Shown here piece by piece: positions 10,375-18,730 of a stretch of 64,000 nucleotides of DNA. The position numbers and the translations under genes are program-made. The notes beneath the pieces are model-generated. The model ran no database searches. It was not told the DNA's origin and was given only the letters and a program-made list of their open reading frames with translations. The DNA is taken from positions 930,001-994,000 of the forward strand of contig NZ_CP087588.1 of NCBI RefSeq assembly GCF_020985305.1, given 5' to 3'. Source of the DNA: Croceicoccus sp. Ery15. Its GTDB lineage: Bacteria > Pseudomonadota > Alphaproteobacteria > Sphingomonadales > Sphingomonadaceae. Within the stretch, counting starts at the first letter, position 1. Every line of letters begins with the position of its first letter.

Positions 10375-11360
10375 GCGATTTCCTCGTCCTGAAAGATGTG
10401 AAGACCCATTTCGACCTAGGCAACAAGCCGTTCAGCCGTGCAAGCAAAGGGGTGGTAAGGGCCGTCGACGGCATTTCGCTCACGATCCACGAGGGTGAGA
10501 TCCTTGGCCTGGTCGGCGAATCCGGCTGTGGCAAATCGACGCTGGGCCGCACGATCATGCAATTGATCCGCCCCACTTCGGGCAGCGTGTTTCTGGAAGG
10601 GCGCGAAATCAGCGCCTTGTCGGACCGTGAATTGCGGGCGGCTCGGATCGATTTCCAGATGATCTTCCAGGATCCCTATGCGTCGCTCAATCCGCGCATG
10701 ACGGTTCTGGATACGCTGGCAGAAGCGGTGCGGACGCGCCATCCCGAGCTGAAGGGTGACGCATTGCGCGCCCGCGTGGGCGATCTGATGCGCACTGTCG
10801 GCATGAATCCGGCACAAATGCGCCGCTATCCGCACGAGTTTTCGGGCGGACAGCGCCAGCGCATCGCCATCGCCCGCGCTCTGGCGCCCGAGCCCAAGCT
10901 GATCATCGCGGACGAGCCTGTATCCGCGCTCGACGTGTCGATCCAGTCGCAGATTTTGAACCTGCTTAAAGATCTGACGAAACGGATGGGCCTGACGATG
11001 ATCTTCATCAGTCACGATCTGTCCGTCGTCCGCTATATCGCCGACCGCATCGCGGTGATGTATTTGGGCAAGATTATCGAATTGGGTAGCGCGGAAGAGA
11101 TCGTCGATAATCCGCTGCATATTTACACCCGCGCTTTGATGAGCGCGATCCCGATGCCCGATCCCAGGTTGGAGCGAACGCGCAGCCGCATCGTGTTACA
11201 GGGTGATCCGCCAAGCCCGTTGAATCCGCCGTCGGGGTGCAATTTCTGGCCGCGCAGTCCCGTTCCCCATGATGAGCATATGAAGAAGCATGTCCCTGAA
11301 TTTAAGGAAATAGTTTCAGGCCATTTCGCATCGAACTGCCCGTTCTGTTTGGAGAAATAG
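10371..11360 (+). CDS. oppF: Oligopeptide ABC transporter ATPase (OppF type)
   Basis: A 329-residue ABC ATPase with Walker A GESGCGKS (residues 49-56), signature SGGQRQR, Walker B LIIADEP and a C-terminal oligo_HPY extension ending [15 protein letters not shown] and NCPFC. It is the second, non-identical ATPase of the importer and the last gene of the oppABCDF operon. About 210 bp of AT-richer sequence follow before the OmpA-like gene, without a clear terminator. Confidence 0.92.
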
Positions 11361-11571
11361 TTCACTCCCCTAGCTGTGCCATGCATCTGACGCTTTGACC
11401 TGGCAGGTATCATGGATGGCGATAAAGCCTTGAAATTGAGGTCGCCTTCGAAACTACAATCGATTCCAAAGCCATTAGCCATCTTTGGAAATTAATTGCT
11501 CTTGATTGTAGCTTTCTGGCAATCTTAATATTAGATTTGCTTTGTTCAATACGGCATCTCGGGGAAACGCA

Positions 11572-12633
11572 TTGAAAAATCGCATTTTAATCGGGCTCAT
11601 TGCCACATCGATGCTGTCGACAGCAGCGCAAGCACGCGAGGGTAGCTTTTACATCGGTGCCGATGGCGGGCTGATGCAGGCTGAGACGAGTGATGTTTAT
11701 CTGGACAGTGCCGGTCTTGCAGGGGAGATCGACTGGGATGTCGGTTATGACTTCGACATGATCGCCGGTTACGACTTTGGCGGATTCCGTCTGGAGACCG
11801 AAGCTGCGTACAAGGGCGCCAATGACGACGGCGGGATGACCCGCAATGGCGAATTTGAAGACGACGAAGCGGCGATCGATTTCACCACTCTGTCATTCAT
11901 GGTCAACGGGATAGTCGAATTCGGCCGTGACGAGGGGCTGCAGGGCTTTCTTGGAGGCGGTGCCGGCGTTGCGCGCACTAAAATGCGCATGCCTGGCGAT
12001 ACGGTCTATTTTTCGGATTCGGACACGGGCTTTGCATGGCAACTGATCGCGGGCTTCCGTGCGCCCTTGTCCGATAACTGGGATGCGGGTTTCAAATACC
12101 GCTATTTCAGGCATGACGGGATTGAAATGTCGGATGCGGGGGCATTCGACGACGGGTATGAGGTCGATCTGCGCACCCACTCACTCATGGGATCGATAAT
12201 CTATAATTTCTGGTCTCCGGAACCGGCACCAATCCCGCCACCACCACCTCCTCCTCCGCCACCGCCTGCTCCGCAGGTGGTGTGCAATACGGGGCCCTAC
12301 ATTGTGTTTTTCGACTGGGATTCTTCTGACATCACTAGCGAAGCTGCAGGCATTCTGGATAGCGCCGTCGCGTCTTATGCCGATTGCGACAGCGTGCCGA
12401 TCATGGTCGCGGGCCATACCGACCGTTCGGGTCCATCGGGCTACAATGTTCGCTTATCCGAAAAGCGCGCCAAAGCGGTCAGTGATTATCTGATCGCTCG
12501 CAATATTCCGGCGGGCGAGATCGCGACGCAAGGCTTTGGTGAAAACCAGCTGCGTGTTGAAACGGCCGACGGCGTGCGCGAACCTCAGAACCGAAGGGTT
12601 GAGATTATCTATGGATCAGGATCGGGATTGTAG
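11572..12633 (+). CDS. OmpA-type outer membrane protein (beta-barrel, proline linker, peptidoglycan-binding domain)
   Basis: A 353-residue exported protein. From the TTG at 11572 (GGGGA about 7 nt upstream) the N-terminus is a signal peptide ending TAAQA. An 8-stranded barrel-like domain (about residues 20-205) with alternating aromatic strands follows, then a run of 11 prolines near residue 222, then an OmpA C-terminal domain with IVFFDWDSSDIT, AGHTDRSG and LSEKRAKAVSDYL, which bind peptidoglycan. It would tie the outer membrane to the cell wall. An upstream in-frame TTG at 11542 has no ribosome site. An intrinsic terminator follows directly. Confidence 0.85.
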   Translation: MKNRILIGLIATSMLSTAAQAREGSFYIGADGGLMQAETSDVYLDSAGLAGEIDWDVGYDFDMIAGYDFGGFRLETEAAYKGANDDGGMTRNGEFEDDEAAIDFTTLSFMVNGIVEFGRDEGLQGFLGGGAGVARTKMRMPGDTVYFSDSDTGFAWQLIAGFRAPLSDNWDAGFKYRYFRHDGIEMSDAGAFDDGYEVDLRTHSLMGSIIYNFWSPEPAPIPPPPPPPPPPPAPQVVCNTGPYIVFFDWDSSDITSEAAGILDSAVASYADCDSVPIMVAGHTDRSGPSGYNVRLSEKRAKAVSDYLIARNIPAGEIATQGFGENQLRVETADGVREPQNRRVEIIYGSGSGL

Positions 12634-12660
12634 GTTTCGGTCAAGCTACAGATGATTTGG

Positions 12661-12686
12661 GGGGTGGAGCGATCCACCCCTTTTTT
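12661..12686 (+). terminator. Rho-independent terminator of the OmpA-like gene
   Basis: A perfect 8-bp stem GGGGTGGA / TCCACCCC with loop GCGA is followed directly by six T residues, 28 bp after the stop codon of the OmpA-like gene. This is the cleanest intrinsic terminator in the window. Confidence 0.9.
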
Positions 12687-12762
12687 CTGCGCGAAAGACT
12701 GCTGTGGCACGCAGCCAAGCAATGCGAAGTTTACGCACACCAATCTGTAAAGGCTTGAAAAA

Positions 12763-12808
12763 TGGTGGACGCACTAGGGCTCGAACCTAGGACCCGCTGA
12801 TTAAGAGT
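12763..12808 (-). repeat. Left attachment site (attL): displaced tRNA-Lys 3' end, 46-bp direct repeat
   Basis: The sequence is identical over 46 bp to 39688-39733. It contains CCA, the T-arm and part of the anticodon arm of tRNA-Lys on the minus strand, then diverges (TTGAAA instead of CAGCTG). There is no 5' half, so it cannot form a tRNA. Confidence 0.93.
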
Positions 12809-12901
12809 TTGAAAAAGTCAGTATTCAGACAGGTTCACTACTGTTCATATGCGTTCTCAAGTGTCCATTTTTATCACTTTATAATCATGCAGTTATCGTC
12901 G

Positions 12902-12917
12902 AAATGCATTTGCATTT
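12902..12917. promoter_or_regulatory. Perfect 16-bp palindrome in the integrase upstream region
   Basis: AAATGCA / TGCATTT with two central T residues lies in an AT-rich stretch between the attL core and the integrase. It could be an operator for integrase control or a site for a directionality factor such as the AlpA-like protein encoded at 37028-37246. No experimental analogue is claimed. Confidence 0.35.
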
Positions 12918-12960
12918 ATGCTCTATTTTGTCCATAGTGGAACAGCCTTAGCTTTTCCGT

Positions 12961-12985
12961 GGTGGAACCTAAATGGAACCTAGAA
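12961..12985 (+). repeat. Left arm-type repeat (GGTGGAACCTA, 3 nt, GGAACCTAGAA)
   Basis: The two half-motifs are 14 bp apart start to start, exactly as at 39600-39624 near the other end of the element, with only the 3-nt spacer differing. Position just inside the att core at both ends fits arm-type binding sites of the integrase. Confidence 0.7.
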
Positions 12986-13007
12986 ATTGGATCGGGCAGG
13001 CAGTCCG

Positions 13008-14309
13008 ATGACGAGTTCGATCACAAAACAGGCCATCGATGCCATGGCTGCACGCGCGCACCGGACCGGTGACGCGCAACTGGAGCTGGTCGATGATCGC
13101 GAGCCGGGCCTGCGCGTGCGGGCTGGCAAGCGCACGGTAACCTGGTCGCTGCTCGTGCGGCTCAGGAACGGAAAGAGGTCGCGTGTCACGCTGGGCACCT
13201 GGCCATTGATGTCGATTGCCGAAGCGCGTGACGCGGCGCGACTGCATCGCCAGCAGGTGATGGAAGGCGTCGATCCCAATGAAGTGAAGCAGGCGGAAGT
13301 CGAAACCGCCAAGCGCGAACTGGAATGCCGTTTGACGGTGAAGGACGCTCTCGACAAATACGAGGCGATCAAGCTGGCCCAGCTTCGCCATGGGCCGGAG
13401 CGGCGGCGCTCGCTCGACGGCAAGCGTGGCATCATTTCCGATCTGGTTGACCGGGAACTGGCATCGCTGACACGTGCGGAACTGACTTCACGGATCAGGG
13501 AGCTGGCCGTCACGTCGCCCACGGCAGGCAACCGCAAGCTGGCGCATCTGAAGGCCTTCCTAAACTGGTGCGTCAACGAGGATTTCATCGAGACCAACGT
13601 CATCGACAAGGTCAAGAAGCCGGGCCGCGAAGTGCCGCGCACCCGCTGCCACAGCCTTGATGAATTGAAGGAAATCTGGGCGGCTGCTGGCAGGCTTGGC
13701 TACCCATTCGGGCCGATGATCCGGTTGCTGATCGTGATCCCGATGCGGCGCGAGGAAATCGCATCACTCCCGATCGATGAGCTCAAGATCGACTGGGACG
13801 AAGAAAGCGGGGAAGGGAAGTGGACCATCCCCGGCGAGCGGGTGAAAAACGGCAGGGCGCTGAACGTTCCGTTATCCCCACTGGCAACGCGCATCATCCG
13901 CACGGTGATCGACGATCCCGCCCGGCCCAAGGAAAGCCGCTTCCTGTTCACGACCACCGGCACGACATCAGTATCGGGCTTCCGCAAGGCCAAGGACCGG
14001 CTCGACCGCTACATCCATGACGCGCGCCAGAAAGCGGCAACGAAGGCCGGGACTATGGCAACCGAAATGCCACATTGGCGGGTCCATGACCTGCGCACCA
14101 GCTTCGCAACACAGGCTGCGGAAATCCTTCACATCGATATTTCGGTGGTGGACCGCATGCTCAACCATGTCGCGACGGCGACAACGTCGAAGGTCGCCCG
14201 CATCTACAACATGTCCGAACTGTTCGAGCAGCGCCGCGAAGCATCGAATGCCTGGGCCGACCTGCTTGAGCGGGAAGTGATCGAATGCAAAAAAAAGGGA
14301 ACGGGTTGA
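13008..14309 (+). CDS. Tyrosine site-specific integrase of the element
   Basis: A 433-residue phage-type integrase. It has an N-terminal DUF4102-like arm-binding domain (DREPGLRVRAG, RVTLGTWPLMSIAEAR), a core-binding domain and a C-terminal catalytic domain with the recombinase residues Arg247 (IPMRREEIASL), His360-x-x-Arg363 (HDLRTSF) and the nucleophile Tyr400 (ARIYN). It catalyses integration and excision at tRNA-Lys. ATG at 13008 is taken; an in-frame TTG at 12987 would put the start within the arm repeat. The gene reads away from the left att site. It ends about 180 bp before an unrelated minus-strand operon. Confidence 0.93.
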   Translation: MTSSITKQAIDAMAARAHRTGDAQLELVDDREPGLRVRAGKRTVTWSLLVRLRNGKRSRVTLGTWPLMSIAEARDAARLHRQQVMEGVDPNEVKQAEVETAKRELECRLTVKDALDKYEAIKLAQLRHGPERRRSLDGKRGIISDLVDRELASLTRAELTSRIRELAVTSPTAGNRKLAHLKAFLNWCVNEDFIETNVIDKVKKPGREVPRTRCHSLDELKEIWAAAGRLGYPFGPMIRLLIVIPMRREEIASLPIDELKIDWDEESGEGKWTIPGERVKNGRALNVPLSPLATRIIRTVIDDPARPKESRFLFTTTGTTSVSGFRKAKDRLDRYIHDARQKAATKAGTMATEMPHWRVHDLRTSFATQAAEILHIDISVVDRMLNHVATATTSKVARIYNMSELFEQRREASNAWADLLEREVIECKKKGTG

Positions 14310-14490
14310 TTGACTGGCTTTGGGTCAAGTTTCATAGTAAAAATGCATCGAGCTGCTGTTCTCGGTACTAAATCGTCGACCGGCACTTTCTGTCAACTTT
14401 GCAAACGTTCGATCGTTCAACCATAAGCCTTGAAGCGGTCGTTCATTCAGGCGACGAAGACTCGAAGGCTACAGGCGCAGATTCATGCGA

Positions 14491-15471
14491 TTAGCGACCA
14501 CCGTGGAGTTTTAGAACCTTTGAGATTACAGCGTCATTGCGGATAAAGTTTCGAACCTTTGACGCCGCAATGTCTAGTGCCGCCAGTTGGGCATCTTCCT
14601 CCAATGTGGCGTGTTCGTCGAGCGCTTCTGCAGGAGCGAGCGAGGCAAGGAGCTTTCGCTTCTTGAGGATGTCAACCACACGGTCAGCGATTAGATCCCT
14701 TGGGTTCGGGATCGCAGAGACCATTTCCTTGACGATCTCTCTGGTCAGTGGTCCGAGTTCATCCACATCGTGCCGTGCAAGCGCTTTGGTCAACTCATCC
14801 CGTTCGAACGGAGAGAGCCAGAGCATATTGCCTAGGCCGAGTTCATCGAAAAACTCGGCTTTGTAGGTTGAGGCAGCGGCGCTTCCAACTTCCTCAACTA
14901 AGTCCGGCGTCGCTACCCTGCCATAAAGATTGCTGGCTAAGGAACCGATCTTGGCTGCGAATATGGGGCGGGCCTGCGCAACCTTCGCGTTGAGACATAC
15001 GTCGTAGTGATCGGTCTTGAGAGCTATCGACAGTGGAAGGAACGCGCACATATGCTCATCGACCGTGTTGGCAGAACCCTTTGGAACGAAAAAGAGACCG
15101 TCAACAGTGTTGTTGAGGACGCGCTCCAGATATTGCTTCGCGAGCACCTCAGATTGGCTGCTGCCGACAGGCACTGGGCAACCGCCAAGCTGGTCTATCA
15201 GCGAGGTGAGTTCTCGGTCTACTGCGATCGTCAGCGGGCGGACCGCGCAGATCGTAATATACGGTGCCTTGCATTTTTTCGGCCGCCGTACGAGGTCGCA
15301 TGACTGCGTTAGGACTAGGAAATGAGTGTAGCTCGGTGCGTCGGCGTAGTGGGCGTGTGCCTGCCGAATTGCTGCCGCCAATTCGGGTGTGCGATGGAGC
15401 AGATCGCCTTGGGACAACTCGTCTTTGTTGATCCCACTTTCACTCTCAAAGATGTAGTCGATGCTGCCCAT
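14491..15471 (-). CDS. Unknown protein with LTQSCDLV motif, third gene of an unrecognised operon
   Basis: A 326-residue soluble protein that I cannot place in a named family. Near the N-terminus it has SQGDLL (20-25) and a hydrophobic strand with Cys-Asp (VLTQSCDLV, 53-61). The C-terminal third is helical and charged (RDLIADRVVDILKKRKLLASL). There are no membrane segments and no recognisable nuclease or ATPase motif. It is the last gene of a three-gene minus-strand operon with the 86- and 232-residue proteins, 17 bp after the previous stop. Base composition is lower in GC than the chromosome on either side. A defence role is only an inference from its position in a mobile element. Confidence 0.7.
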   Translation of the reverse strand: MGSIDYIFESESGINKDELSQGDLLHRTPELAAAIRQAHAHYADAPSYTHFLVLTQSCDLVRRPKKCKAPYITICAVRPLTIAVDRELTSLIDQLGGCPVPVGSSQSEVLAKQYLERVLNNTVDGLFFVPKGSANTVDEHMCAFLPLSIALKTDHYDVCLNAKVAQARPIFAAKIGSLASNLYGRVATPDLVEEVGSAAASTYKAEFFDELGLGNMLWLSPFERDELTKALARHDVDELGPLTREIVKEMVSAIPNPRDLIADRVVDILKKRKLLASLAPAEALDEHATLEEDAQLAALDIAASKVRNFIRNDAVISKVLKLHGGR

Positions 15472-15488
15472 CGCGCCTGATCGGTCGG

Positions 15489-15749
15489 TCAGTCAGTCCG
15501 ATCACCAGCGGCGTCGCAGGTCGACACCTCCAGCGGCTCGTCCCTACGCTTCAGCATGCGGTTCAAATTGCGGATTTCGACACGATCCGGATCGTCCAGT
15601 CTGAATATCTTCGTCGCACTCTTAACGACATGGGGCAATGAACTCAGGGCCACAAAATCGGCAGTGACGGTGGGCGCGACAGCCGGGGCTGCGACGACGA
15701 GCCTGGCCGCACGAACAGACTTAATGCTCGGCTTCAATTGGTTGCTCAT
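15489..15749 (-). CDS. Small unknown protein, middle gene of the three-gene operon
   Basis: An 86-residue protein that starts inside the end of the 232-residue gene (29-bp overlap) and ends 17 bp before the 326-residue gene. It has a basic N-terminus (MSNQLKPSIKSVRAARL), an Ala/Val-rich stretch, and a C-terminal half FRLDDPDRVEIRNLNRMLKRRDEPLEV. No family is recognised. The tight overlap is the main argument that it is real and co-translated. Confidence 0.55.
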   Translation of the reverse strand: MSNQLKPSIKSVRAARLVVAAPAVAPTVTADFVALSSLPHVVKSATKIFRLDDPDRVEIRNLNRMLKRRDEPLEVSTCDAAGDRTD

Positions 15750-16419
15750 CTGCTTTTTCTCCGGGTTCGACTTCGGTCACAAAGCTCAATTTCTCAAAGG
15801 CTTCATACCCAAAAGTTGTAGCTAGTAAATGCGCGGCATGGTCGAGATGAGCCTTCACCATGCCTGGCACGAAATCGGCATACTTCTGGGCATCGGTCTC
15901 ATCACGATGATAATTGAAACTGAAGTCGCACCCCGCATCAGACAAGGTGCGCGAGAAATTCAGCACCCCGCCCTCGACCTGCAATTGCGTCGTCGACTGG
16001 CGGGAGTTGATGGTGAATTCGCCTTCGAGTCCCTCGGGAGTGTCGAACAGCTCGATGATATCCTGCGGCGGCTGCGGATCATTGAATCTGAAGTTACATC
16101 CGATCGCCGCGACTGGCGTATGGGGAAGGACTTCCAATAGTTTCGTCAGCCTGTCTTCGGCAGCCTTGAATGAATCAGCGTCACCGTTCTGAACGAGGAG
16201 TTCAGTTCGGCCAGGCTGTACGTTGATCGCGACGCCTTCGAAAAATTGAAGCCGCATCCCAACATTACCTAGTTGCATGATCACTTCGAGGGCTTGGACG
16301 GCGTCTCCTTCGTCAGCTTCCAAGATATGTTTGGCGATCCAAGGGAACTCGAAAATTGCGGGATTGAACTGCCCGACCACAACAAGGAGCGGGCTGCGTA
16401 GGTCGAGCGCTAGTGCCAT
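15721..16419 (-). CDS. Unknown protein, first gene of the three-gene operon
   Basis: A 232-residue soluble protein beginning MALALDLRSPLLVVVGQFNPAIF. It seems to be a mixed alpha/beta protein with a strand-rich middle (AAIGCNFRFND, LQVEGGVLNFSRTL, CDFSFNYHRDE) and a helical end with an acidic tail. I see no catalytic motif and recognise no family; a sensor or phage-structure-binding role would be speculation. It heads the operon and is preceded by about 120 bp and a broken antitoxin remnant. Confidence 0.65.
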   Translation of the reverse strand: MALALDLRSPLLVVVGQFNPAIFEFPWIAKHILEADEGDAVQALEVIMQLGNVGMRLQFFEGVAINVQPGRTELLVQNGDADSFKAAEDRLTKLLEVLPHTPVAAIGCNFRFNDPQPPQDIIELFDTPEGLEGEFTINSRQSTTQLQVEGGVLNFSRTLSDAGCDFSFNYHRDETDAQKYADFVPGMVKAHLDHAAHLLATTFGYEAFEKLSFVTEVEPGEKADEQPIEAEH

Positions 16420-16539
16420 TGCAACTCTGCCATTATCAATGGACTCTCCTCAGCACGATTCGTGCTGCCGACCTACACGATTTCCAACATATCCCAAATA
16501 CGCCGATCTCGACATGCCAACCAAAATGTAAGTTCGCGC

Positions 16540-16617
16540 CTACGATTTGGCGTCCATAGCCCCAACGGCACGGAGGTCCTTCGCCATGTCATCGGCCATG
16601 TCGAGTATGTCGCTCAT
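16540..16617 (-). pseudogene. Remnant of an XRE-type antitoxin gene (N-terminus only)
   Basis: A 25-codon frame with a good ribosome site (GGAGAG about 6 nt upstream) encodes MSDILDMADDMAKDLRAVGA and then MDAKS before a stop. This resembles the first residues of HigA-like antitoxins of the type that continue with a VTMREFDAL-like stretch and a helix-turn-helix domain. That remainder and any toxin partner are absent, so I read it as a decayed toxin-antitoxin module. The match rests on memory of the family, not on an alignment. Confidence 0.45.
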
Positions 16618-16665
16618 GTGCTGCTCTCCAATTCCAATTTCGCTCCTCTGGCCTTCGCTCGCCGA

Positions 16666-17037
16666 TCACGCCGCCTTGGATCGCAATGGCAGATCGAGCC
16701 GGATATCGTCATAGGTGACGCGCGGGGCGAGGGCGCGATTGGGGCGCTTTTCGAAGCGGACCAGGCCATAGTGCTCCATCGTTTTCAGGGTGCGCGAAAG
16801 GTTGGACTTCGCGCGCCCGGTTCGCTCGGCAAGGTCCTGAAGTGATTCCGGCTTCTCCTCGGCGATCAGCGCCAGCAGCTCGCGGTTGCGGTCGGACAGC
16901 ACCTTGGCAAGGCTCTCGATGGAGGTGAACCACACCTTCGGCCCTTGCGCCGATGGCTTCAGTTCTCCCCGCGCAATCGCCATGGTCCGCGCCTTGTAGT
17001 CAGCCGGATTGGCAATGCCGATCTTCAACGTCTTCAT
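16666..17037 (-). CDS. TumA-type antitoxin, winged-helix DNA-binding protein (HVO_A0114-like)
   Basis: A 123-residue protein with a winged helix-turn-helix at about residues 55-100 (LLALIAEEKPESLQDLAERT, then SNLSRTLKTMEHYGLV). The N-terminal segment MKTLKIGIANPADYKARTM is usual for HVO_A0114-family antitoxins found next to TumE toxins. It would neutralise the toxin and repress the operon. Its ATG overlaps the toxin stop (ATGA), so the order is toxin first, antitoxin second. Confidence 0.75.
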   Translation of the reverse strand: MKTLKIGIANPADYKARTMAIARGELKPSAQGPKVWFTSIESLAKVLSDRNRELLALIAEEKPESLQDLAERTGRAKSNLSRTLKTMEHYGLVRFEKRPNRALAPRVTYDDIRLDLPLRSKAA

Positions 17038-17405
17038 AGTTTCACTCCTCTTTCCGCCAGCACGGCTTCGACTTCCTTCCAGAAATCGGCCAGCAGACTG
17101 GCGGCGTCGGCATAATCGTATGGCCTGATCGTCCGCAGTCGGTGCTTGTGATCGAAAGCCGCAGGCCGTTTGGCTCCCGGCCCCGAACCCGAGGCCACCG
17201 GGTGGGCGTTGTCGAAGCCAACCAGACGCTCGCCATCGCTGCCGTGCAGGGTCAGCGAATAACGCAGACCATGCGGCCTTTCGGTCGATGGTTCGACACG
17301 CTTGACCTCGAACTTGACCCAGTGATCGCCCGCAGGATCGATCACGAAAATCTCGCCATCGAGCGGGAGCAGGGCATCAAGGCTCGAATCATGCGTTTCG
17401 TCCAC
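17034..17405 (-). CDS. TumE family (DUF6516) toxin
   Basis: A 123-residue protein of the DUF6516/TumE type: ALLPLDGEIFVIDPAGDHWVKFEVKRVEP, RYSLTLHGSDGERLVGFDNAH, then FDHKHRLRTIRPYDYADA and a C-terminal helix DFWKEVEAVLAERG. The family is the toxin of a recognised toxin-antitoxin pair. The partner is translationally coupled through a 4-bp overlap. As is common, it probably stabilises the element. Confidence 0.78.
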   Translation of the reverse strand: MDETHDSSLDALLPLDGEIFVIDPAGDHWVKFEVKRVEPSTERPHGLRYSLTLHGSDGERLVGFDNAHPVASGSGPGAKRPAAFDHKHRLRTIRPYDYADAASLLADFWKEVEAVLAERGVKL

Positions 17406-17542
17406 TGGTCAGTGTTATCATAAACTGATAACAAATGAAAGGGCGTGAGCGGCATGGGGGATGGAATCAATCAAACATCGATCCGGAGCAGGCGTTCGAG
17501 TGGCCATCAGCAGCCACTCAGCAAGGCGTCCAGATTGTTCGG

Positions 17543-18007
17543 CTAAATCTGCAGACCGAGAAATGACGCGCCGGGAACCGGATTGACCGAGATCGGCTCG
17601 GCATCGACAAACCCGAATTGTTCGTAAAGCCTGCGTGCGGTGGCGGACTTCTCCATGACGTCGAGCCTGATTTCGCGATACCCAGCCTTGCGTGCTTCTA
17701 CGATCAAACGGCTGACCAGCGCGTGCCCCAGGCGGTTTCCGCGTGCATTGGGCCGGACATAGAGACGCTTCATTTCGCAAATGTCCTTGCTGACCATCCG
17801 AAATGCGACGCAGCCATCGATTCCGCCGTCGCGTTCAGCGAGCAGAACGCACCCTTGCGGCGCAGCATATTTGCCCGGCAGGTTCGCGAATTCGGCGTCA
17901 TTCCCCTGATAGTCGAGATTGACGGGAGAGTTCGTGATAAACTCGCGCCAGATGTCTAGCAGCGAAGCTGCATCATCCGGGAAGATGGCCTGCCTTATCA
18001 GCGTCAT
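17543..18007 (-). CDS. GNAT family N-acetyltransferase
   Basis: A 154-residue acetyltransferase. Motif A of the acetyl-CoA site is RLYVRPNARGNRLGHALV, preceded by the strand GCVAFRMV and followed by the motif B region LYEQFGFVDAEPI. The start MTLIRQAIFPDDAASLL at 18007 is a standard GNAT opening. It is flanked by the TumE pair and ssb, all minus strand. The substrate is unknown; some GNATs act as tRNA-acetylating toxins, but this one has no adjacent ribbon-helix-helix antitoxin, so an ordinary acetyltransferase is more likely. Confidence 0.85.
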   Translation of the reverse strand: MTLIRQAIFPDDAASLLDIWREFITNSPVNLDYQGNDAEFANLPGKYAAPQGCVLLAERDGGIDGCVAFRMVSKDICEMKRLYVRPNARGNRLGHALVSRLIVEARKAGYREIRLDVMEKSATARRLYEQFGFVDAEPISVNPVPGASFLGLQI

Positions 18008-18135
18008 GCAAATGATGATTGGCGAATGATTGTGGCGGCATTGCGGCATCTGCCACCTGCATCGATTGCGCACGGCACTGCCCGGCGGTGGAGAAGATGC
18101 TCAAGCGGCGGCTCGCGCCGCCGCCCAGCCGGGTA

Positions 18136-18474
18136 CTACTCCCCGACGTCTTCGTCGGCAGGCTTGCCGCTCGCTTTGGCGAGGATCGCCAAGCCATCGG
18201 CGATCATGTCCACGCAGTAGTGGGTCGTGCCATCGGTCTCGTAGCTGGTCTGGCGAACCCTTCCGGTGATCCGCACGAGATCGCCCGTCGCGGCGTTGGC
18301 GAGGCGATCACGCAACTTGCCGAACAGGGTGACGCGGTTCCAGTGGGGATCGTTCTTCCACTCGTTGCCATCGCGGCGGTTGTAGTTGGCTGCGACCGAA
18401 AGGTGGGTGACCTCCTTGGTGGCATCGATCCTGCCGATGCGTCCGATGATGTGGAATTCTGCGATGTTCTGCAT
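18136..18474 (-). CDS. ssb: Single-stranded DNA-binding protein, element-encoded
   Basis: A 112-residue OB-fold SSB without the long acidic tail of chromosomal SSBs. Recognisable features are MQNIAEFHIIGRIGRI at the start, THLSVAANYNRRDGNEWKND, WNRVTLFGKL and GDLVRITGRVRQTSYE. It starts at 18474 with AGGAG about 7 nt upstream. Such short SSBs are common on conjugative and mobilizable elements and protect transferred single strands. The C-terminus DEDVGE is acidic but lacks the canonical DDDIPF-type tip, so recruitment of partners may differ. Confidence 0.88.
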   Translation of the reverse strand: MQNIAEFHIIGRIGRIDATKEVTHLSVAANYNRRDGNEWKNDPHWNRVTLFGKLRDRLANAATGDLVRITGRVRQTSYETDGTTHYCVDMIADGLAILAKASGKPADEDVGE

Positions 18475-18694
18475 GGGTGTTCTCCTGATCGTGCCAGGCA
18501 ATCTGTCCTGACGGACTTGGAGGGGCCGCTCGCCGCCCGCGCGCAAGCCAAAAGACGGAGGCTCCATTCATGGATACCGTAGGCGCATCGCGCCGGTTTT
18601 TTGCTTGCGCGCACAAGGGTGGTGCACAGCGGCCATAGGTCCGTTGATCAAGGGCAGGGCCGACGCGATCTGCCAACACACGACATTGCACGAC

Positions 18695-18730
18695 TTGACA
18701 TTTGTTGGCAAATATGACTACATACCGCGA
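18695..18730 (+). promoter_or_regulatory. Promoter and likely operator of the HigB/HigA-type pair; probable leaderless start
   Basis: TTGACA (18695-18700) and TACATA (18719-18724) are 18 bp apart. A perfect palindrome ATTTG-TTGG-CAAAT (18700-18713) sits between them, the usual place for an antitoxin operator. The transcript should begin about 6 nt after the -10 box, on the A of the ATG at 18730, and no ribosome site precedes that ATG, so a leaderless mRNA is expected. Confidence 0.6.

Noticed and set aside
12763..12808. A second tRNA-Lys gene at the left end
   Set aside because: Only the 3' 46 nt are present; D-arm and 5' acceptor strand are missing, so it is the displaced att copy.
16462..16845. 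A 127-codon plus-strand gene
   Set aside because: Overlaps the TumA-type antitoxin in antisense and has no family pattern.
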